DNA of 64,000 bases from Flavobacterium sp. UBA7680 (GTDB lineage Bacteria; Bacteroidota; Bacteroidia; Flavobacteriales; Flavobacteriaceae). Positions within the stretch are counted from its first letter, which is position 1. Each line of letters starts with the position of its first letter. The stretch covers positions 1-64,000 of the forward strand of contig NZ_DLHA01000061.1 in assembly GCF_002482975.1 (NCBI RefSeq), read 5' to 3'. The translations under genes were made by a program, and so were the position numbers. Under the pieces are notes generated by a model. The model was not told the DNA's origin. It did no database searches and was given only the letters and a program-made list of their open reading frames with translations. Below, one piece after another: positions 62,768-64,000 of this stretch.

Positions 62768-62798
62768 CAAATGTATAATCGTTCTCTAAGTAAGAACG
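62768..62798 (-). promoter_or_regulatory. Promoter and operator-like inverted repeat of the barrel gene
   Basis: On the minus strand TACATTTG (62,768-62,775, TAnnTTTG form) lies 22 bases before the gene start. Upstream, at the -33 position, the 6-base inverted repeat CGTTCT and AGAACG (62,780-62,785 and 62,793-62,798, 7-base spacer) replaces the TTTG element, so a bound regulator could control access. Confidence 0.5.
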
Positions 62799-62902
62799 TA
62801 TAACATTTTTAGAAATTGTTATATAATTCACATTTTGTAAATGCAAATTGCATAAACTAAAAATAATTAACCTTTGTTAACGCTTGTAAACACTTGCGTA
62901 TT

Positions 62903-63727
62903 TTACTTTTTCAGAATAATATTAGATAACATTTGAGAGGTTAAAATATCTTCCATTTCAAAAAGATTTTCTTCTTCTGTAAAGTTGGTATGAGTGTAGG
63001 AGTATAATTTCCAGCGCTTTTTATGATACTCAAGAGCCGTTAGATTTTCGACCCAGTCGCCGGAATTTAAGTATAAAGTCGAACCGTGTTTGTTTTCTTT
63101 AGTAAGGATTTTTGGTTCATGAATATGTCCGCAGATTACATAGTCGTAATTTTTTTCGATAGCCAGATCAGTTGCTGTAGTTTCAAAATCCGAAATAAAT
63201 TTTACGGCCTTTTTTACGCTCGCTTTTATCTTTTTAGAAAAAGAGTAAGGTTCGCGGCCTAATTTTGCCAGACACCAGTTTGCAAAACGATTCATCAAAA
63301 TTAAATAGTCATAACCTAATCCGCCCAGTTTTGCAATCCATTTAGAATGTTGTACAGAGGCATCAAAAACGTCTCCGTGAAAAATCCAGGCTTTTTTGTC
63401 GTCTAATTCAATAACTAATTTATCGACCAAAGAAAAATTTCCCATGTTCATGTCGCTGAATTTTCGAAGAATCTCGTCGTGATTTCCAGTAATGTAATAC
63501 ACTTTTGTGCCCTTAGAAGCCATCCCGATAATACGCTGGATTACTCTTAAATGTGATTTAGGAAAATAAGATTTTCTAAACTGCCATGCATCAATTATAT
63601 CACCATTTAAAACTAATATTTTAGGTTTAATACTTGATAAATAGTTGTTTAGTTCTTTAGCGTGACTTCCGTAAGTTCCCAAATGGACATCAGAAATAAT
63701 GACCAATTCGACATTTCGTTTTTTCAA
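62903..63727 (-). CDS. UDP-2,3-diacylglucosamine diphosphatase-like phosphoesterase (LpxH-like)
   Basis: A 274-residue metallophosphoesterase. The five motifs are clear: ISDVHLG, NGDIIDAW, YYITGNHDEIL, HGDVFD and CGHIHEPKI, with two metals. The extended loop and LYSYTHTNFTEE tail match the LpxH-like group in Bacteroidota, which removes UMP from UDP-diacyl-GlcN in lipid A synthesis. The substrate is inferred. It is divergent from aroC with 188 bases between. Confidence 0.87.
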   Translation of the reverse strand: MKKRNVELVIISDVHLGTYGSHAKELNNYLSSIKPKILVLNGDIIDAWQFRKSYFPKSHLRVIQRIIGMASKGTKVYYITGNHDEILRKFSDMNMGNFSLVDKLVIELDDKKAWIFHGDVFDASVQHSKWIAKLGGLGYDYLILMNRFANWCLAKLGREPYSFSKKIKASVKKAVKFISDFETTATDLAIEKNYDYVICGHIHEPKILTKENKHGSTLYLNSGDWVENLTALEYHKKRWKLYSYTHTNFTEEENLFEMEDILTSQMLSNIILKK

Positions 63728-63891
63728 TTTTTCTTAATTTGAAGTTCCACAAATAAAAGAAAATCCCCTTCAATTTATTTTATCAAAAGGTTACTAATTC
63801 GGAGGCAATCTTAATAAATTGTGATTTTTAAAGTGTTTAATCTTTAATTAATATTACCAATTTTTAATTTTTTAATTTAATTCATAAAACT

Positions 63892-63899
63892 TACATTTG
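63892..63899 (+). promoter_or_regulatory. -7 promoter element of aroC
   Basis: TACATTTG, an exact TAnnTTTG, 16 bases before the aroC start. The -33 region (63,869-63,873) is T-rich but has no TTG, so the match is partial. Confidence 0.5.
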
Positions 63900-63915
63900 C
63901 TCAAAACAATTTACA

Positions 63916-64000
63916 ATGGCAGGAAATAGCTACGGCACCCTATATAAAGTTACAACATTTGGAGAATCTCATGGTGAAGCTTTAGGCGGAATTATCGACG
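63916..64000 (+). CDS. aroC: Chorismate synthase, N-terminal part (runs off the window)
   Basis: The last 28 full codons read [20 protein letters not shown] followed by EALGGIID, the exact chorismate synthase N-terminus with the GESHG substrate motif. The enzyme makes chorismate from EPSP with reduced FMN. The start at ATG 63,916 follows a TACATTTG promoter element. Confidence 0.93.

Overview
The window reads as a chromosome segment of a Flavobacterium-like member of the Bacteroidota. It is AT-rich, genes lack Shine-Dalgarno sequences, several genes start at TTG, and a few leaders carry the Bacteroidota -7 element TAnnTTTG. The protein content also fits: a type VI secretion sheath of Bacteroidota type, BshA for bacillithiol, PrcB-domain lipoproteins, and M43 and CocE-type secreted enzymes. 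No rRNA, tRNA, CRISPR array or insertion sequence was seen.

Region 1 (1-18.4 kb) is an extracellular or capsular polysaccharide locus, all on the + strand and tightly packed. It starts before the window. It holds about ten glycosyltransferases of several folds, a polytopic Wzy-like polymerase, a WcaF-like acetyltransferase, a UDP-xylose synthase, a Wza-like export lipoprotein, a Wzc-like tyrosine kinase, a VanZ-family protein and the membrane sugar-1-phosphate transferase that would start the repeat unit on undecaprenyl phosphate. No Wzx flippase is visible here.

Region 2 (18.8-26.5 kb) is mixed: an orphan response-regulator-like protein, a DyP-type peroxidase with a small partner, an outer-membrane phospholipase A, a ThuA-like protein, a GH9 glycosidase and a fatty acid desaturase.

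Region 3 (26.5-33.4 kb) is part of a Bacteroidota type VI secretion locus: tssC and tssB leftwards, tssE, tssF and tssH rightwards. The tssH frame runs without a stop into the C-terminal third of a polyprenyl synthetase at about 32,980-32,991. The usual remaining T6SS genes are absent, so the locus looks deleted, or joined wrongly in assembly. This is the most unusual thing in the window.

Region 4 (33.4-43.2 kb) carries secreted hydrolases (CocE-type, VanX-like, M43 metalloprotease), three putative RNA methyltransferases including RsmE and a TrmH-type enzyme, an AI-2E-type permease and TsaD. Region 5 (43.4-59.8 kb) is largely envelope and core metabolism: TamB; 6-phosphofructokinase, GAPDH, a sugar kinase and methylglyoxal synthase; RidA; LptD divergent from an N-acetylmuramoyl-L-alanine amidase; an MCE/MlaD protein; a pair of heterodisulfide-reductase-like Fe-S proteins; and a small conserved protein. 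Region 6 (59.8-64 kb) has a 590-base gene-free stretch with stacked palindromic repeats and a probable Flavo-1-like structured RNA, then bshA, a PrcB-domain lipoprotein, two more palindromes, a small beta-barrel protein, an LpxH-like phosphoesterase and the first codons of aroC.
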